Source: Diplosphaera chodatii (lineage: Eukaryota; Chlorophyta; Trebouxiophyceae; Prasiolales; Stichococcaceae). Taken from it: a DNA stretch of 64,000 nt. Both the position numbers and the translations under genes were made by a program. A model generated the notes under the pieces. It had not been told where the DNA came from, did not search any database, and saw only the letters and a list, made by a program, of their open reading frames with translations. The stretch is from the NCBI GenBank assembly GCA_032358165.1, contig CM063639.1, positions 80,001 through 144,000 of the forward strand, read 5' to 3'. Of this stretch, positions 1-11,130 are shown piece after piece. Positions within the stretch are counted from its first letter, which is position 1. Every line of letters begins with the position of its first letter.

Positions 1-308
1 GGGCCAACAGGAACAGTTAATGCATCACCTGTATCAATAACTTCCATTCCACGCATTAAACCATCTGTAGCATTCATTGAAACTGCTCTAACACAATGAT
101 CACCTAAAAGTTGTTGAACTTCACACGTTACAGACACTTCATCACCAGCTTCATTTTTACCAATCACGACAATAGCATTATAAATATTTGGCATTTTACC
201 GGCTGGAAATGCTACATCTAAAACTGGACCAATAATTTGTGTAATACGACCTACATTTTTTGTATTATTTTTCGATTCTTGTTTTGTTGTTTTTGCAGAA
301 GCACTCAT
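1..308 (-). CDS. atpB: ATP synthase CF1 beta subunit, N-terminal part (cut by window edge)
   Basis: Reading the minus strand from an ATG at 308-306 gives an open frame to the window edge, about 102 residues. The product is the catalytic beta subunit of the thylakoid CF1 ATP synthase. After a short, variable, Lys/Asn/Thr-rich N-terminus the protein shows the conserved start of the beta barrel domain ([20 protein letters not shown], then NIYNAI and later [19 protein letters not shown]). The Walker A region would lie beyond the window. It is divergent from rbcL, the usual plastid neighbour, across a 1.75 kb repeat-filled spacer. The identification is secure; only the far end is missing. Confidence 0.95.
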   Translation of the reverse strand, partial: MSASAKTTKQESKNNTKNVGRITQIIGPVLDVAFPAGKMPNIYNAIVVIGKNEAGDEVSVTCEVQQLLGDHCVRAVSMNATDGLMRGMEVIDTGDALTVPVG

Positions 309-1351
309 AATTTAAAAATTAATAATATATGTGTTTTAACGTTTTCATTTTGTTTAGCCAACAAAATGATACATAAAAATGAAATTTTTGTGTGAAAATT
401 TTTGTGTATTATTGACTTATATTTCAAACAAATTGAAATATTAGTCAATTACTTGTTTTTACTAGTAAAGGCTTGTCAATAAAAAAACAAAGTTTTTTTA
501 GAGGATAGTCAATTAATTCATTGACCTCTTGGTTTGAAAAAACTCCGTTTTTTTTTAGGCTCGTCCCTGCAAAATTATCTTGTCAATAATTATATTTTTT
601 AAGAAAATAAATAAATTTGGCTTTACTTGTATTTCATCACAGTTGAAATATTAGCAAAAAGAAAACAAGCTTTGCTTATTTTATTACAAACAAGTTTGCC
701 TTTGTTCTACAAAACTCTGTTTTGTTTTATTTCTAGCCTATAAAAAAACTTTGTTTTTTTATAGGCTAGTATTTTTACAAATTTTTACTTGTAATGAAGT
801 AACCCTTGGTCTGAAAAAACGGAGTTTTTTCTTAGGCTGCTCCCTGCGGATTAATAAAGTTTTGGTTTATTTCAAAGTCAAATATGTATTACTAAACATG
901 TATTTAATAAAAAAATAAATACATAATATTGTAATTATTTTAGATTTGTTTAATTATATACGGAATATAAATATTTTATAACTAAATTTTTTATTTTTTC
1001 AAATGTGTGTGAAAAAACATGCGTTGTTTTTTAATTTAGTATTAATCTTATCAAATAAATTATATCATATTATTAATACATATTCAAATGAAGTAGTCGT
1101 ATTTCTTAATTGTCGGACTTACAAAAAAATTTTTCCGAAATAAATATTGTATACAATTTTTTTTTCAAAATGTTGTACTGTAGGTTGTTTTATTTATAAA
1201 ATTTTATTTTTCTCTATTGAACCTAAAATTTTTCAGAAAAAATGAAATACAAAAATACACAAAGATTTCATTTTTGTGTATTTATTAATCAACGAAATTG
1301 TATATTCGTTTTTGTGTTGCAAAGCAAAAAAACAAAATTTTTTTATAGGCT

Positions 1352-1435
1352 CCTTTGCTAATAAAAACGTTTTCGAAGAAAACCTGACATACAACTTTGT
1401 TGTATGTTTAGAAGTTTTTATAACAAAGCAAGGGG
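1352..1435. repeat. Full-length nested hairpin repeat (three-level copy)
   Basis: The outer arms are CCTTTG and CAAAGCAAGGGG, the middle arms ATAAAAAC and GTTTTTAT, and the inner palindrome is ACATACAA-CTTTG-TTGTATGT with asymmetric flanks. Similar copies lie at 7216-7299, 9678-9761, 9811-9895, 33359-33436, 38877-38966, 41141-41216, 49635-49720, 56103-56190 and 56876-56948, in both orientations. Confidence 0.85.
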
Positions 1436-1729
1436 TACTTAAACACATTTTAAATTTGCTATTATGGCAATTTTGTTTAAATAAAAATTATATAATTAAA
1501 ATAAAAATCAAATTATTAACGAAATTTCATTATTAATTATTTGTAATTGAAATTTTTAAATCTTATATTGTAATTTTTTTTTTAATTGGTCGACTAGCAA
1601 AGGCAAGTCTATACTTTTACAAATTTTTTAATAGTATTAAAAACAAGTTCTAAATTTCTATTTTTTAGTAAAAAAAAGTTTTTTTTATATCATGGTATAA
1701 TTTTGTTTAGTTAAATAATGTAAAAAAAT

Positions 1730-1754
1730 TTGTACAAATACAAACTTGTTGCAA
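1730..1754. repeat. Empty insertion site for the TAGC...GGC unit
   Basis: The stretch reads TTTGTACAAATAC directly joined to AAACTTGTTGC. The same flanks occur elsewhere interrupted, at exactly this junction, by units that begin TAGC and end GGC (for example 57396-57470 and 63825-63863). It therefore looks like an unoccupied target. Other empty sites are at about 14032-14057, 37025-37050 and 32232-32255. Confidence 0.75.
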
Positions 1755-2059
1755 ACTTAAATTGTTTTCAAATGTTGTTCGAACTCTTAATAGTAATTCA
1801 ACTCCGTAGAACAAAACAAAGTTTTGTCTTACTATTAGCAAAGCAACGGTTCGGAGAACTTCTGAAAACAAGCTTTGCTTGTTTTCTTAGGGGCTTGTCA
1901 ATAAAAAACAAAGTTTTTTATAGGCTAGTACTTATACATATTTTTTATTAATAAACTTTATTTTTTTTATTAAAAACTCACTAAAATAATTTTATTTTTT
2001 AGTGTGAAACGGGTAGATTATATGATCGTGACAATTTTTTGACAAATTTTGTAAAATAA

Positions 2060-3487
2060 ATGGCTCCACAAACTGAAACTAAAGCCGGTGCTGGCTTCAA
2101 AGCAGGTGTAAAAGATTACCGATTAACTTATTACACTCCAGATTATCAAGTAAAAGAAACTGATATTCTGGCAGCTTTCCGTATGACTCCTCAATCTGGT
2201 GTTCCAGCAGAGGAATGTGGTGCGGCGGTTGCAGCTGAATCTTCAACTGGTACTTGGACTACTGTATGGACAGACGGATTAACTAGTTTAGACAAATATA
2301 AAGGCCGTTGCTATGATATCGAACCTGTTGCAGGTGAAGATAATCAATATATTGCATATGTTGCATACCCTTTAGATTTATTTGAAGAAGGATCTGTAAC
2401 AAACTTATTTACATCTATTGTAGGAAACGTATTTGGTTTTAAAGCTCTTCGAGCACTACGTTTAGAAGATTTACGTATTCCACCAGCATACAGTAAAACT
2501 TTCCAAGGACCTCCTCATGGAATCCAAGTAGAACGTGACAAATTAAACAAATATGGTCGTGGTCTTTTAGGTTGTACAATTAAGCCTAAATTAGGTCTTT
2601 CAGCTAAAAACTATGGTCGTGCAGTTTATGAATGTTTACGTGGTGGTCTAGATTTCACGAAAGATGATGAAAATGTAAACTCTCAACCATTTATGCGTTG
2701 GAGAGACCGTTTCCTATTCGTAGCAGAAGCTATTTACAAATCTCAAGCTGAAACAGGCGAAATTAAAGGCCATTATTTAAATGCTACTGCTGGAACTTGT
2801 GACGAAATGATGAAACGTGCACAGCTGGCTAAAGATCTTGGTATGCCAATTGTTATGCATGATTACCTTACTGGTGGATTTACTGCAAACACAACTTTAT
2901 CACATTTTTGTCGTGATAATGGTTTATTACTTCACATCCACAGAGCGATGCATGCTGTAATTGACCGACAAAGAAACCATGGTATGCACTTCCGTGTTTT
3001 AGCAAAAGCTCTTCGTCTATCTGGTGGAGATCACCTTCATTCTGGAACTGTTGTAGGTAAATTAGAAGGTGAACGTGAAGTAACTTTAGGTTTCGTAGAT
3101 TTAATGCGTGATGATTATATTGAAAAAGATCGTAGCCGTGGTATTTATTTCACTCAAGATTGGGTATCTCTTCCTGGTGTAATGCCAGTAGCTTCAGGTG
3201 GTATTCATGTATGGCACATGCCAGCTTTAGTAGAAATTTTTGGTGATGATGCTTGTTTACAATTTGGTGGTGGTACTTTAGGTCACCCTTGGGGTAACGC
3301 ACCAGGTGCAGCTGCAAACCGTGTAGCATTAGAAGCTTGTACACAAGCTCGTAATGAAGGACGTGATCTTGCTCGTGAAGGTGGAGATGTTATCCGTGCT
3401 GCTTGCAAATGGAGTCCTGAATTAGCTGCTGCATGTGAAGTTTGGAAAGAAATTAAATTTGAATTTGATACTATTGATAAACTATAA
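2060..3487 (+). CDS. rbcL: Ribulose-1,5-bisphosphate carboxylase/oxygenase large subunit
   Basis: This is the catalytic subunit of Rubisco in the stroma, fixing CO2 onto ribulose bisphosphate. The 475-residue product is the standard length for green algae and starts [10 protein letters not shown]. The active-site segment [10 protein letters not shown] carries the lysine that is carbamylated and the Mg-binding Asp/Glu. The [11 protein letters not shown] segment holds another catalytic lysine, HRAMHAV the substrate-binding His, and loop 6 (GKLEGERE) is present. It is uninterrupted by introns. No Shine-Dalgarno-like sequence is visible before the ATG. A perfect 23-bp hairpin follows 70 nt after the stop. 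Confidence 0.99.
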   Translation: MAPQTETKAGAGFKAGVKDYRLTYYTPDYQVKETDILAAFRMTPQSGVPAEECGAAVAAESSTGTWTTVWTDGLTSLDKYKGRCYDIEPVAGEDNQYIAYVAYPLDLFEEGSVTNLFTSIVGNVFGFKALRALRLEDLRIPPAYSKTFQGPPHGIQVERDKLNKYGRGLLGCTIKPKLGLSAKNYGRAVYECLRGGLDFTKDDENVNSQPFMRWRDRFLFVAEAIYKSQAETGEIKGHYLNATAGTCDEMMKRAQLAKDLGMPIVMHDYLTGGFTANTTLSHFCRDNGLLLHIHRAMHAVIDRQRNHGMHFRVLAKALRLSGGDHLHSGTVVGKLEGEREVTLGFVDLMRDDYIEKDRSRGIYFTQDWVSLPGVMPVASGGIHVWHMPALVEIFGDDACLQFGGGTLGHPWGNAPGAAANRVALEACTQARNEGRDLAREGGDVIRAACKWSPELAAACEVWKEIKFEFDTIDKL

Positions 3488-3556
3488 TTTTCATTTCATT
3501 ATTAAATTTTTTCAAATTTACTTGTACTAATTCAATTACAAATAAAATCTAATTTT

Positions 3557-3605
3557 CAATTTATACAACTACAAACTTGTTGCAAGTTTGTAGTTGTATA
3601 AATTG
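3557..3605 (+). terminator. rbcL 3' stem-loop
   Basis: This is a perfect 23-bp inverted repeat with a 3-nt loop (TTG), beginning CAATTTATAC. In plastids such 3' hairpins stabilise and define transcript ends more than they terminate transcription. Its top carries the ACAAACTTGTTG motif of the dispersed repeats. Confidence 0.8.
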
Positions 3606-4184
3606 TTTTTTAATTTTTAAAGTAGAATTCTAATATATTAGAAAAAGTTTTTTCATATTTTAACATCATATCAAATTTTCATTGTAAATAGATTACAAAT
3701 ACTATTTTGTAGTAAAATAACTATTATTAAAAATAGGAGCTATAATGCGCAAATTTATCTAGAAAAAAAGTATAAAATACTTATAAAACTATAAGTATTT
3801 TAGGAATATATGTTTTATAATATAAAATTATAATTTAATAAGATTGTTTAAAAAAATAATCAAATATTTAAAATACTATTTATTTAAACTATAAAATGCA
3901 AAACCTATGACATATGTAGAAAATTAATTATTTATACATTCATTGACTAATATTTTAACTTTGTTTAAATATAAGTCAATAAGTTGGTTGGCAATTTATA
4001 CAAGTACGAGCCTATAAAAAACAGGATTTTTTTATTGACAAGCCCCTAAGAAAACAAGCTTTGCTTGTTTTCAGAAGTTCTCCGAACCGTTGCTTTGCTT
4101 ATATTTCAACAAAGTTGAAATATTAGCAAAGGGCAGTAAGATAAAACTTCGTTTTATCCAACAAAGGCAATTTGTACAAATAAA
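3606..4184. repeat. rbcL-psaB spacer with a filled insertion site
   Basis: No gene is visible. At about 4000-4180 a site of the form TTTATACAAGTAC is followed by a long composite insert that begins GAGCC, contains an inverted copy of the block at 1836-1935 and a TATTTCAAC/GTTGAAATA hairpin, and ends ACAAAGGC before AATTTGTAC. Confidence 0.7.
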
Positions 4185-4240
4185 GTTGACTAATCTTTGT
4201 GTTGTCAATAAATGAATTGGCAACACAAAGATTAGTCAAC
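4185..4240 (-). terminator. psaB 3' stem-loop
   Basis: A perfect 20-bp stem (GTTGACTAATCTTTGTGTTG and its complement) surrounds a 16-nt loop. A second 30-nt perfect palindrome lies at 4254-4283, between it and the psaB stop codon. Confidence 0.7.
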
Positions 4241-4298
4241 GATTGTAACATTTATTTATTTAAACTATATAGTTTAAATAAATATTAATTTAATTTCT

Positions 4299-6503
4299 TT
4301 ATCCAAATTTACCTGAAGTAGAAGCAATTAAGAAAGCTGCATATGTGAAAATATATCCAACTGAAAAATGTGCTAACCCAACTAATCGAGCTTGCACAAT
4401 ACTTAAAGCTACAGGTTTGTCTCTCCATCCAACTAAATTAGCTAATGGTGTATGCTCATGAGCCCATGCTAATGTTTCAATAAGTTCTTGCCAATATCCG
4501 CGCCAACTAATTAAAAACATAAATCCAGTTGCCCATACAAGATGGCCAAATAAAAATGTCCAAGCCCAAACAGATAAACTGTTCATACCAAATGGATTAT
4601 ACCCGTTAATTAACTGTGATGAATTTAACCATAAATAATCTCGTAACCAACCCATAATATATGTGCTGCTTTCATTAAATTGATTGACATTTCCTTGCCA
4701 AATACCAAGATGTTTCCAATGCCAATAGAATGTTGTCCATCCTATAGTATTTAACATCCAAAAAACAGCAAGGTAAAAAGCATCCCATGCAGAAATATCA
4801 CATGTTCCACCACGTCCTGGACCATCACATGGAAAACTATATCCAAAATCTTTTTTATCTGGCATAAGTTTTGAACCACGTGCATCTAAAGCTCCTTTTA
4901 CTAAAATTAGCGTTGTAGTATGAAGACCAAGAGCAATTGCATGGTGCACAAGAAAATCACCAGGACCAATAGTTAAAAATAGTGAATTAGTATTATTATT
5001 AATTGCATCTAGCCATCCAGGTAACCACAAACTCTGACTTGCAGTGAAAGCAGGACTTGCTGATGATGATAATAATAAATCAAAGCCGTAAAGTGTTTTT
5101 CCATGAGCAGCTTGAATCCATTGTGCAAATACTGGCTCAATTAAAATTTGTTTTTCAGGAGTTCCAAAAGCTTGAACAACATCATTATGAACATATAGAC
5201 CTAGCGTATGAAATCCTAAAAATAAAGAAACCCAACTTAAATGAGAAATTATAGCTTCTTTATGATCTAAAATTCTAGCTAAAACATTACCTTTATTTTG
5301 TTCAGGATCATAATCTCGAATAAAAAAAATAGCTCCATGAGCAAAAGCCCCACATAAAATAAATCCAGCAATATATTGGTGATGTGTATATAAAGCTGCT
5401 TGCGCGGTAAAATCTTGAGCTAAAAAAGCATATGGTGATAATGAATACATATGTTGAGCTACTAATGAACAAATTGTTCCAACAGCAGCTAAAGCTAATC
5501 CTAATTGAAAATGTAATGAATTATTAAGAGTATCAAATAATCCTTTATGCCCAGCACCAAGACCTCCTGCAGGTGGTGTGTGTGCATCCAAAATTTCTTG
5601 GATACTGTGTCCAATACCGAAATTTGTTCGATACATATGACCTGCTACAATAAATACAACGGCAATAGCTAAATGATGATGTGCAATATCCGTTAACCAA
5701 AGACTTTGAGTTTGTGGATGAAATCCTCCTAAAAAAGTTAAGATAGCATCTCCCGATCCATCAGATTTACTGAAAAGGTGACTTGCTGTATCAGGATTTT
5801 GAGCATATGCAGCCCAATTTCCTGTAAAAAAAGGAGTTAACCCTTGTGGATGTGGTAATGTTGTTAAAAAATTATTCCATCGAACATGATGACCACGAGA
5901 TTCAGGAATTGCAACATGTACTAAATGTCCAGTCCAAGCTAAAGAACTTACACCAAACAGTCCAGCTAAATGATGATTAAGTCTTGATTCAGCATTTTTA
6001 AACCATGATAGTGAAGGTTGGAATTTTGGTTGTAAATGAAGCCAACCAGCAAATAAAAATACTGCAGACCCAATAATAAGAAATAAAGAACCATTATATA
6101 AATCTTGATTAGTTCTTAACCCAATAGTATACCACCATTGATATACACCAGAAGTAGAAATATTTACTGGACCACTTGCTCCTCCACGTGTAAAAGCTTC
6201 AACAGCTGGTTGACCGAAATGTGGATCCCAAATAGCATGTGCAATTGGTCTAACATGTAAAGGATCTTGTACCCAAGGTTCAAAATTACCTTGCCAAGCA
6301 ACATGAAAAAGATTTCCTGATGTCCACAAGAAAATAATTGCTAATTGTCCGAAATGAGATGCAAAAATCTTTTGGTAAAGATTTTCTTCAGTTATACCAT
6401 CATGACTCTCAAAATCATGCGCAGTTGCAATTCCATACCAAATTCGACGAGTAGTAGGATCTTGTGCCAAACCTTGGCTAAATTTTGGAAACTTTGTTGC
6501 CAT
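4299..6503 (-). CDS. psaB: Photosystem I P700 chlorophyll a apoprotein A2
   Basis: This is one half of the photosystem I reaction-centre heterodimer in the thylakoid membrane, binding P700, antenna chlorophylls, phylloquinone and half of the Fx iron-sulfur cluster. The 734-residue product has the family length and begins [12 protein letters not shown]. The Fx-binding loop [18 protein letters not shown], with its two cluster cysteines, lies near residue 560. The many His-containing helices typical of the family are present. A GGAGG box sits about 14 nt before the ATG. The frame is uninterrupted. It lies downstream of psaA on the same strand, the ancestral psaA-psaB order, but with an 836-nt spacer. 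Confidence 0.99.
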   Translation of the reverse strand: MATKFPKFSQGLAQDPTTRRIWYGIATAHDFESHDGITEENLYQKIFASHFGQLAIIFLWTSGNLFHVAWQGNFEPWVQDPLHVRPIAHAIWDPHFGQPAVEAFTRGGASGPVNISTSGVYQWWYTIGLRTNQDLYNGSLFLIIGSAVFLFAGWLHLQPKFQPSLSWFKNAESRLNHHLAGLFGVSSLAWTGHLVHVAIPESRGHHVRWNNFLTTLPHPQGLTPFFTGNWAAYAQNPDTASHLFSKSDGSGDAILTFLGGFHPQTQSLWLTDIAHHHLAIAVVFIVAGHMYRTNFGIGHSIQEILDAHTPPAGGLGAGHKGLFDTLNNSLHFQLGLALAAVGTICSLVAQHMYSLSPYAFLAQDFTAQAALYTHHQYIAGFILCGAFAHGAIFFIRDYDPEQNKGNVLARILDHKEAIISHLSWVSLFLGFHTLGLYVHNDVVQAFGTPEKQILIEPVFAQWIQAAHGKTLYGFDLLLSSSASPAFTASQSLWLPGWLDAINNNTNSLFLTIGPGDFLVHHAIALGLHTTTLILVKGALDARGSKLMPDKKDFGYSFPCDGPGRGGTCDISAWDAFYLAVFWMLNTIGWTTFYWHWKHLGIWQGNVNQFNESSTYIMGWLRDYLWLNSSQLINGYNPFGMNSLSVWAWTFLFGHLVWATGFMFLISWRGYWQELIETLAWAHEHTPLANLVGWRDKPVALSIVQARLVGLAHFSVGYIFTYAAFLIASTSGKFG

Positions 6504-7014
6504 AATTTTTTGGAAATCCTCCGTTTTTTGCTTATAAATTTTACTTTTTTATCTACTTATTACTCTTTATTTAACTTTATTTAGTTTAATAGTAGATGAC
6601 TTTTTAAGAAAATAATCTTTGTTTGTTTTTGTAGAACAAAGTAAAATGAAGAAAAAAGATAATTTTTTCTGCTCATGAAATTGTCTTTAAAAACATTTGG
6701 GTAAATAGATTTTATCATTATTTAAATAATTCGCAACAAGTTTGCCTTTGTAAGACAAAACGAAGTTTTGTGTTACAAACATTTGTTAGTATAAAAACAA
6801 AGTTTTTATAGGCTTTTTTGCCTTGCAAAGCAAGGGGTACTTGTACAAATTTTGAGCAAAATATTTGAAAAATTTCTATTTTTATACTAATAACTTTTTG
6901 GCCAATTTTTTAGCAAAGAAAATTTGTATAAGTATTAGCAAAAGTCGATTTTTTGCAAGTAAAGTTTTTTTTTGTTTGCTATTATTTTAACTTTGTTAAA
7001 ATAGTAGCAAATGA

Positions 7015-7057
7015 TTAGCAAATTTAATACAAACTAAATTTGTATTAAATTTGCTAA
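7015..7057 (-). terminator. Hairpin downstream of psaA
   Basis: A 19-bp perfect stem starting TTAGCAAATTTAATAC with a 5-nt loop. A similar stem follows psbZ at 24269-24308, so it may be part of a repeat family as well as a transcript end. Confidence 0.55.
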
Positions 7058-7215
7058 CCTTACTTTATTAAACCATTGTTGAAATAGCAAAAGCAAAACA
7101 AAGTTTTATTTTACTGCAAGCTTGCTTTACTAAAAGAATTTGTATGTTTAATTTATACAAATTGAAATTTTGCAAAGACGAGCCCCCCGTTGCTTGGCTT
7201 ATATTTCAACTTTGT

Positions 7216-7299
7216 CCCTTGCTTTGTTATAAAAACTTCCAAACATACAACTTTGTTGTATGTCAGGTTTTCTTCGAAAACGTTTTTATTAGCAAACGG
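7216..7299. repeat. Nested hairpin repeat inserted inside another repeat
   Basis: The copy runs from CCCTTGCTTTG to TTAGCAAACGG. On its left lies ATATTTCAACTTTGT and on its right AAATATTAGC, the two halves of the TATTTCAAC/GTTGAAATA hairpin family. The nested copy thus appears to sit in the loop region of another repeat. Confidence 0.75.
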
Positions 7300-7339
7300 A
7301 AATATTAGCAAACGGCCAAGGGGTGTATGTCAATAAAAT

Positions 7340-9595
7340 TTAGCCCACTGCGATAATTCTTGCTAAAAAGAACGCCCAAGTAGTTCCAATACCTCCTAAT
7401 AAATAGTGCGCTACACCAACTGCACGACCTTGAGTAATACTTAAAGCTCGTGGCTGTATTGCAGGAGCTACTTTTAATTTATTATGAGCCCAAATAATTG
7501 ATTCAATAAGTTCTTGCCAATAACCACGACCACTGAATAAAAACATTAAACTAAAAGCCCAAACAAAGTGTGCTCCTAAGAAAATTAATCCGTAGGCAGA
7601 TAATGCTGAACCATAAGATTGAATAACTTGTGAAGATTGTGCCCATAAGAAATCACGTAACCAACCATTAATAGTATTAGCACTTTGAGCAAAATTCCCA
7701 CCTGTAATATGAGAAACACCAGAAGCATTTACTGTCCCCCACACATCAGATTGCATTTTCCAACTAAAATGGAAAATTGCGATTGATAATGCATTATACA
7801 TCCAAAAAAGACCTAAGAAAACATGATCCCAAGCTGATACTTGACAAGTACCACCTCGACCTGGGCCGTCACATGGAAAACGGAATCCTAAATTTGCTTT
7901 GTCGGGGATTAAACGAGAACTACGAGCATAAAGTACTCCTTTTAATAAAATTAAAACTGTCACATGAATTGTAAAAGCATGAATATGATGTACTAAGAAA
8001 TCTGCTGTCCCTAAAGAGATAGGCATCATTGCTACTTTCCCACTTACAGCAACAACATCTCCACCCCAAGTAAGACTTGTTGCGTTTAAAGCGTTCGGAG
8101 CTGTTAATTGAGGTGCTAAAAAATGTGTATTTTGAACCCATTGCGCAAATATAGGTTGTAATTGAATTGCTGTATCAGAAAACATATCTTGTGGACGTCC
8201 TAAAGCACTCATAGTATCATTATGAATATATAGACCAAAACTATGGAAGCCAAGGAAAATACAAACCCAATTTAAATGAGAAATAATAGCATCTCTATGT
8301 CGAATAACTCGATCTAAAAGGTTATTGTAATTATTTGTTGGATCATAATCTCTTACCATAAATATAGCAGCATGAGCACCCGCACCAACAATACAGAATC
8401 CGCCAATCCAAGTATGATGGGTAAAAATAGAAAGCTGTGTTGCATAATCCGTAGCCAAATAAGGATAAGGAGGCATACTGTACATATGATGAGCTACAAT
8501 AATTGATAATGAACCAAATAATGCTAAATTAATAGCTAGTTGCGCATGCCATGAAGTTGTAAGAATTTCATATAAACCTTTATGACCTTCACCTGTAAAA
8601 GGACCTTTGTGAGCTTCTAAAATAGATTTTATACTATGTCCAATTCCCCAATTAGTGCGGTACATATGCCCTGCTACTAAAAATAATACAGCAATTGCTA
8701 AATGATGATGAGCAGTATCAGTTAACCATAAACCACCAGTTACAGGATTTAAGCCTCCTTTAAAAGTTAAAAAATCGCTGTATTCATTCCAGTTAATAGT
8801 AAAAAAAGGAGTAAGTCCTTTGGCGAAGCTTGGATAAAGTTGAGTTATTAACTCACGGTTTAATAAAAATTCATGTGGCAATGGAATTTCTTTTGGGTCA
8901 ACACCTGCATCTAATAATTTATTAATAGGTAGAGAAACATGAATTTGATGTCCTGCCCACCCTAAACTTCCTAAACCTAAAAGTCCTGCTAAGTGATGAT
9001 TCAACATTGATTCTACGTTTTGAAACCATTCTAATTTTGGTGCAGCTTTATGATAATGAAACCACCCAGCAAAAAACATAGCACTTGCTAATACTAATCC
9101 ACCAATAGCAGTGCTGTAAAGTTGTAATTCACTTGTAATTCCACTTGCTCTCCAAAGTTGAAAAAAACCTGAAGTAATTTGAATTCCTTGAAAACCTCCT
9201 CCAACATCACCATTTAAAATTTCTTGACCCACAATTGGCCAAACTACTTGTGCACTTGGTTTAATATGAGTAGGGTCACTTAGCCAAGCTTCATAATTAG
9301 AAAAACGAGCGCCATGAAAATACATTCCACTAAGCCAAATCAATATAATACCTAATTGACCAAAATGAGCACTGAATACTTTTCTTGAAATTTCTTCAAG
9401 ATCACTTGTATGACTATCAAAATCATGTGCATCAGCATGTAAATTCCAAATCCAAGTTGTAGTAGTTGGTCCTTTAGATAAAGTTCTAGAAAAGTGTCCT
9501 GGTTTAGCCCATTTTTCAAAACTTGTTTCAACTGGATTTCGATCTACTACAATTTTCACCTTTTTAAATTGTGGTTCTGGTGGACTAATTGTCAT
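7340..9595 (-). CDS. psaA: Photosystem I P700 chlorophyll a apoprotein A1
   Basis: This is the partner of PsaB in the photosystem I core, binding P700, the A0/A1 electron carriers and the Fx cluster. The 751-residue product matches the family. It has the hydrophilic N-terminus ([18 protein letters not shown]), the Fx loop [18 protein letters not shown] near residue 575, and the C-terminal helix region ([20 protein letters not shown]). An AGGAGA box lies a few bases upstream of the ATG. The gene is continuous, unlike the three-part trans-spliced psaA of Chlamydomonas and relatives, which is useful for placing the organism. Confidence 0.99.
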   Translation of the reverse strand: MTISPPEPQFKKVKIVVDRNPVETSFEKWAKPGHFSRTLSKGPTTTTWIWNLHADAHDFDSHTSDLEEISRKVFSAHFGQLGIILIWLSGMYFHGARFSNYEAWLSDPTHIKPSAQVVWPIVGQEILNGDVGGGFQGIQITSGFFQLWRASGITSELQLYSTAIGGLVLASAMFFAGWFHYHKAAPKLEWFQNVESMLNHHLAGLLGLGSLGWAGHQIHVSLPINKLLDAGVDPKEIPLPHEFLLNRELITQLYPSFAKGLTPFFTINWNEYSDFLTFKGGLNPVTGGLWLTDTAHHHLAIAVLFLVAGHMYRTNWGIGHSIKSILEAHKGPFTGEGHKGLYEILTTSWHAQLAINLALFGSLSIIVAHHMYSMPPYPYLATDYATQLSIFTHHTWIGGFCIVGAGAHAAIFMVRDYDPTNNYNNLLDRVIRHRDAIISHLNWVCIFLGFHSFGLYIHNDTMSALGRPQDMFSDTAIQLQPIFAQWVQNTHFLAPQLTAPNALNATSLTWGGDVVAVSGKVAMMPISLGTADFLVHHIHAFTIHVTVLILLKGVLYARSSRLIPDKANLGFRFPCDGPGRGGTCQVSAWDHVFLGLFWMYNALSIAIFHFSWKMQSDVWGTVNASGVSHITGGNFAQSANTINGWLRDFLWAQSSQVIQSYGSALSAYGLIFLGAHFVWAFSLMFLFSGRGYWQELIESIIWAHNKLKVAPAIQPRALSITQGRAVGVAHYLLGGIGTTWAFFLARIIAVG

Positions 9596-10225
9596 CGAAT
9601 TTCTCCTAAAATACTCTATATTTTTTAATTTTTATTTATATTTAAATAATATAAACTTTTCTTTGCTAATATTTTATCCCTTGCTTTGTTATAAAAACTT
9701 CCAAACATACAACTTTGTTGTATGTCAGGTTTTCTTCGAAAACGTTTTTATTAGCAAACGGAAATATAAGCAAAGCAGCGGTACAAGTTTGCTTTTGTTC
9801 CACAAAACTTTCCGTTTGTTAATAAAAACTTCCAAACATACAACTTTGTTGTATGTCAGGTTTTCTTCGAAAACGTTTTTATAACCTGTAAATAAAGCAA
9901 AGCTTTATTTACTGACAACGGAACATCCAACTTGATTATATGTCAAGTTTTTTTAGAAAACGTTTTGTCTTACTGCAGGCTTATCAATAAAAAACTTTGT
10001 TTTTTATAGGCTAGTACTTGTACCAAATTTTGATAAAATCTAAGTACAGCAAAGTATTATGTACTGACAGGAATTATAATTTAGTTTTTAGTTAAGTTTA
10101 TTAGTAAATAATAACTTTATATAAACTATATACTTATAATTTATAGTCAAATACATAGTTTAATGAGACACAAAAATCCCATTTTTATGTATTATTGACA
10201 TCTTGTCAATGAAAATGATGCAACT

Positions 10226-10284
10226 AAATAATTACACATTTAAATAATTACACATTTAAATAATTACACATTTAAATAATTACA
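10226..10284. repeat. Short tandem repeat, 16-bp unit
   Basis: Three complete copies and one partial copy of AAATAATTACACATTT occur head to tail. No function is evident; tandem arrays of this size often vary in copy number between strains. Confidence 0.9.
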
Positions 10285-10797
10285 TACATAGAGAGTGCTT
10301 TAAGAGTTAAAAGCTGTATTTTTATTTTATAAAGTATAACAAATTTTTAACAAATATTTTTGTAAACTTTTTAAACCTACATTGCCAAAAGCTGTAATAA
10401 ATTGTGACTTATTTTTATTTAAACATTAAAACCTTATTTTTACTTTTTATTTTTATATGTCCTGTAAATAAAGCAAGCTTTGTCTGCCGTTTTGGATAAA
10501 TATCAACTTACAATAAGTTGATATTACTTTGCTAGTAAATTAAACAAAATTTTATTTAGCGCTAAAACAAGATTTTCGCAACCCTTGCCAATAATGCAAC
10601 TTTGTTGCATTATTGGCAAGGCAAAAGTTTTTTGTTATAAATATTTCGTTTTGTCTTACTACATTTTTTCAATAAAAAAATTTTGCAACAAGTTTGTCTT
10701 TGTTAAACAAAACTTTTTTCCCTTACTTTTCTTTACTAATAAAAAAGAAATTTATAACAAAGCAAAAAAGCTTATCAATAAAAAAACTTTATTTTTT

Positions 10798-11039
10798 TAT
10801 AGACTGCTTTACTTTGTTATAAAAACGTTTTCGAAGAAAATCTGACATACAACTAGCAAAGCAAACCTTTGCTAGCAAAGGCAAAGTTGTATGTTGCCTT
10901 GTCAGTAAATAAAGCAAAGCTTTATTTACAGGTTATAAAAACGTTTTCGAAGAAAACCTGACATACAACAAAGTTGTATGTTTGGAAGTTTTTATTAGCA
11001 AAAAAGAAGTTTTTATTAGCAAACGGTACTTATACAAAT
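10798..11039. repeat. Long composite repeat, copy 1 of 2
   Basis: It contains a half nested-hairpin copy whose inner palindrome is interrupted by a 29-nt TAGC...GGC unit (10854-10882), then the AAAGCAAAGCTTTATTTACAGG palindrome, then an uninterrupted nested hairpin. The same arrangement, with a few substitutions, recurs at about 24418-24661 in direct orientation. Confidence 0.8.
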
Positions 11040-11130
11040 TTTTTTAAAAACAAAAATTTAAACAACCTAATAAAGCAAGCAAATTGTACTTTATTAGAAA
11101 TGTAATGAACATCATTTTTATAAAAGTATT

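Larger units (their letters stand above)
309..2059. repeat. atpB-rbcL divergent spacer packed with dispersed repeats
   Basis: No gene is visible here; short frames in this stretch translate repeat sequence. The spacer must hold the promoters of both atpB and rbcL, but I cannot pick convincing -35/-10 boxes in such AT-rich DNA. Recognisable modules are: two copies of the module ending GGCTCGTCCCTGC (about 527-570 and 803-844), a filled TAGC...GGC insertion site in reverse orientation (about 690-790), a full nested hairpin copy (1352-1435), an empty insertion site (1730-1754), and a copy of the roughly 100 bp block at 1836-1935 that recurs at 17401-17505 and, inverted, near 4010-4100. Confidence 0.8.
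6504..7339. repeat. psaA-psaB spacer: hairpins and dispersed repeats
   Basis: No gene is visible. It contains a perfect 19-bp hairpin at 7015-7057 (5-nt loop), a TATTTCAAC-type hairpin that is interrupted by a full nested repeat at 7216-7299, and further fragments near 6725-6850. The hairpin and nested repeat would lie in the psaA 3' untranslated region. Confidence 0.75.
9596..11130. repeat. psaA-chlB spacer: dense repeat cluster
   Basis: 1.5 kb without a recognisable gene. Two nested hairpin copies sit in tandem (9678-9761 and 9811-9895), followed by a shorter derivative near 9925-9975. A 16-bp tandem repeat lies at 10226-10284. A 240-bp composite block at about 10798-11039 is shared with 24418-24661. 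Small palindromes CCTGTAAATAAAGC/GCTTTATTTACTGAC occur at about 9890-9920 and 10905-10935. Short frames in this stretch are repeat-derived. Confidence 0.8.

Noticed and set aside
1276..1536. 86-residue plus-strand frame in the atpB-rbcL spacer
   Set aside because: It is the translation of a three-level repeat and flanking A+T-rich DNA; the same peptide pieces appear in spacers throughout the window in several phases.
9663..9884. 73-residue frame upstream of psaA
   Set aside because: It spans two tandem copies of the nested hairpin repeat; no protein family features.
10226..10284. CRISPR-like array
   Set aside because: The 16-bp units are directly adjacent without spacers; a simple tandem repeat.
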